A DNA stretch of 64,000 nucleotides from Nitrosomonadales bacterium (GTDB lineage: Bacteria; Pseudomonadota; Gammaproteobacteria; Burkholderiales; Gallionellaceae): the NCBI GenBank assembly GCA_016235045.1, contig JACRME010000008.1, forward strand, positions 496,001-560,000, read 5' to 3'. Every line of letters starts with the position of its first letter. Position 1 is the first letter of the stretch. The notes beneath the pieces were generated by a model, which saw only the letters and a list, made by a program, of their open reading frames with translations, was not told where the DNA came from and made no database searches. This document shows positions 62,767 through 64,000 of the stretch, one piece after another. The position numbers were made by a program, and so were the translations under genes.

Positions 62767-63054
62767 ATGAAAGTCAAATATCCGAATTTGATTGCCGTGG
62801 CGTTATTGCTATTCAGCGGAATCGCACTCGCTGCCGACGAGACGGAATCCATGGCGCAGCCCATGGCGGAACCCATGGCGCAGCCCGCCGAACCCGCTTC
62901 ATCTTCCGCCGCCGAAGAGCCGCAGCCACCCCCGTATCTCTCCAGTTCCAACCGCGACATCCCGACCAAGACGAATCGTTCCAAGTCGCTCGATTTGCGC
63001 TATTGCCTGGAACTGAAGACCTACCAGGAGATCGCACGATGCGCAGGCGAATAA
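62767..63054 (+). CDS. Small exported Pro/Met-repeat protein, unrecognised
   Basis: A 95-residue protein with a signal peptide (cut near ALA-AD, residue ~23), then a low-complexity stretch with MAQPMAEPMAQPAEP repeats and Ser/Ala/Pro-rich residues. A short C-terminal part with two Cys follows (LRYCLELKTYQEIARCAGE). The YCLxLKTxxEIAxCA ending is common in small betaproteobacterial exported proteins of unknown function. AAGGAGCGATGC before the ATG sets the start. Confidence 0.72.
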   Translation: MKVKYPNLIAVALLLFSGIALAADETESMAQPMAEPMAQPAEPASSSAAEEPQPPPYLSSSNRDIPTKTNRSKSLDLRYCLELKTYQEIARCAGE

Positions 63055-63265
63055 CCCGCGCCGGCGTCGACCCCGTTTAGCAACTCCGGGCAATTCCACA
63101 CACTCATTCGCCGGTTGTGTCCTCACAGGCAATCCGGCGTATAGCATTGCTTACTTCCCTCTATTCCCCGCATTGATACAATCCGGGTGAACTACCCTAG
63201 CCAACAGCTTTCGCCCGGTTCGCCCATGCGCGGACGCCACACGAGAAGCGTTTCGGACACGCCTT

Positions 63266-64000
63266 ATGATCGAAGAATATGCGCCATCCTCAATACAGAT
63301 GAATTCCGTCCTTCCCGATGACTGCAAAATGGTTGAGACGCCATTTATCGGCTTGGCGCCTTTTTTGCGTTCAAGCATTGCCGGCATCGACTTGCGCCCC
63401 TACGGGCAGGAAATGCTGCAGCAAGCCGGGGAGAATGCCGCCGACGCGCCGCTGTGGATGAATTTGTCCGTGCTCATGCAATGCCTGGGGCAGCGCGATG
63501 CCGGCTTGTCTATCCAGGCACTCGCGCTGCAGCAACGGCGCATCTATCGCCTAGCCGCAATGCAGCCCGCCCGCGTGCGCCTGCTGATGCTTTCCGTCCC
63601 CGGCGACATTTCCGCGAATACGCCGCTCGATTGCCTGCTGGAAAACAGCGATGTCGAACTGATTTACTACTACGTTTCTCCGGGCGACCCGCTGGCTCTG
63701 CCCGTCCCCGAGCACGATGCGGTATTCGTCGCCATTTCCGAGGCCGATGAGAATCGCGAAGCGCTTTCCGCGTTGCAGCGCTCGTTGGCGCATTGGCCCC
63801 GACCGGTCATTAACGCGCCGCAAAATATTCCCGCCACGGGACGCGAAGCGGCCAGCAAGCTCCTGCAGAACGCGCCAGGCTTACTCATCCCGCCAACCCT
63901 GCATGCAGCCCGTTCGGTGTTGACGGAGACCGCGGCAGGCCGCGCCCGCCTGTCCGCGCAATTTGCCAGATGCGACTATCCCGTCATCGTGCGCCCGGTC
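63266..64000 (+). CDS. N-terminal part of a large cytoplasmic protein, probably ATP-grasp type (runs off the window)
   Basis: An open frame of at least 245 codons from MIEEYAPSSIQMNSV to the window end. The first part resembles a helical region (PLWMNLSVLMQCLGQRDAGLSIQALALQQRRIYRLA), followed by a Rossmann-like domain (RVRLLMLSVPGDISANTPLDCLLENSDVELIYYYV). PVINAPQNIPATGREAASKLLQNAPGLLIPPT comes next, and the window ends in YPVIVRPV, the usual entry to an ATP-grasp domain. I know such proteins only as unnamed ATP-grasp/TPR-linked proteins of betaproteobacteria. The start could also be the ATG at 63299. Confidence 0.7.
   Translation, partial: MIEEYAPSSIQMNSVLPDDCKMVETPFIGLAPFLRSSIAGIDLRPYGQEMLQQAGENAADAPLWMNLSVLMQCLGQRDAGLSIQALALQQRRIYRLAAMQPARVRLLMLSVPGDISANTPLDCLLENSDVELIYYYVSPGDPLALPVPEHDAVFVAISEADENREALSALQRSLAHWPRPVINAPQNIPATGREAASKLLQNAPGLLIPPTLHAARSVLTETAAGRARLSAQFARCDYPVIVRPV

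Overview
The window is about 60 % GC, densely packed, and reads as a chromosomal segment of a betaproteobacterium. The best guess is a Gallionellaceae-like or other Nitrosomonadales lineage with neutrophilic iron or extracellular redox metabolism (Sideroxydans type). That guess rests on an MtoA/MtoB (MtrA/MtrB) pair, an octaheme OTR-family cytochrome, a CbcL-like c/b cytochrome and a FixJ-type two-component pair, all beside ordinary housekeeping genes (trpC, proA, thyA, folA, galU, otsAB). The genus is an inference; no rRNA or tRNA gene was found to support it.

Layout. (1) 1-5789, minus: an osmoprotection/cell-surface sugar operon running antiporter > YbdK-type ligase > galU > otsA > otsB (otsB cut by the window edge). 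OtsA carries an unusual membrane-sensor-like N-terminus. (2) 6336-12252: a MASE1 histidine kinase/FixJ regulator pair, a secreted pentapeptide-repeat protein, NhaB and a CPA1 antiporter. (3) 12580-26714: an extracellular electron transfer island. It holds a DUF302 protein + octaheme OTR-like cytochrome + b-type cytochrome operon (minus); a surface lipoprotein with tandem mono-heme domains, the decaheme MtoA and the barrel MtoB (plus); a nine-heme c-type/b-type CbcL-like quinone oxidoreductase and a small mono-heme cytochrome (minus); and a NarX/NarL-type two-component pair. A conserved ~55-bp module containing AGACC-TT-GGTCT lies in both large control regions of this island (15577-15630 and 24533-24587) and probably ties them into one regulon. 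(4) 26851-31986, minus: a cNMP/CBS/DUF294 protein, a DEDD exonuclease, DUF485 and an ActP-like symporter with a coiled-coil insert. (5) 32131-34285: divergent trpC and proA. (6) 34436-40250: a metal-efflux operon (His-rich protein, CzcC, CzcA, P-II-like DUF3240, then DUF3147) with no membrane fusion protein gene. (7) 40588-46627: lipoyl-domain dihydrolipoyl dehydrogenase, then a TetR-HlyD-ABC exporter operon and YqaA. (8) 46791-64000: a four-PAS GGDEF/EAL protein, an EEP-family phosphatase/nuclease, an M17 aminopeptidase, thyA-folA, a HExxH protein, ChaA, ChrA, a Kef-type antiporter, RlhA, two small secreted proteins and the start of a probable ATP-grasp protein.

The electron transfer genes make a complete path on paper: quinone pool <-> CbcL-like inner-membrane protein <-> small periplasmic mono-heme cytochrome <-> MtoA threaded in the MtoB barrel <-> the eight-heme surface lipoprotein. 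The sequence does not show the direction of flow.

The second theme is a dense population of short dispersed elements. One family has a CCCCC-(T/A)TGCA-GGGGG type hairpin at each end and is present five times; two copies sit in frame inside coding sequences (an M17 aminopeptidase and rlhA). A different repeat forms the linker of the lipoamide dehydrogenase. Several other inverted-repeat elements fill the gaps between genes.
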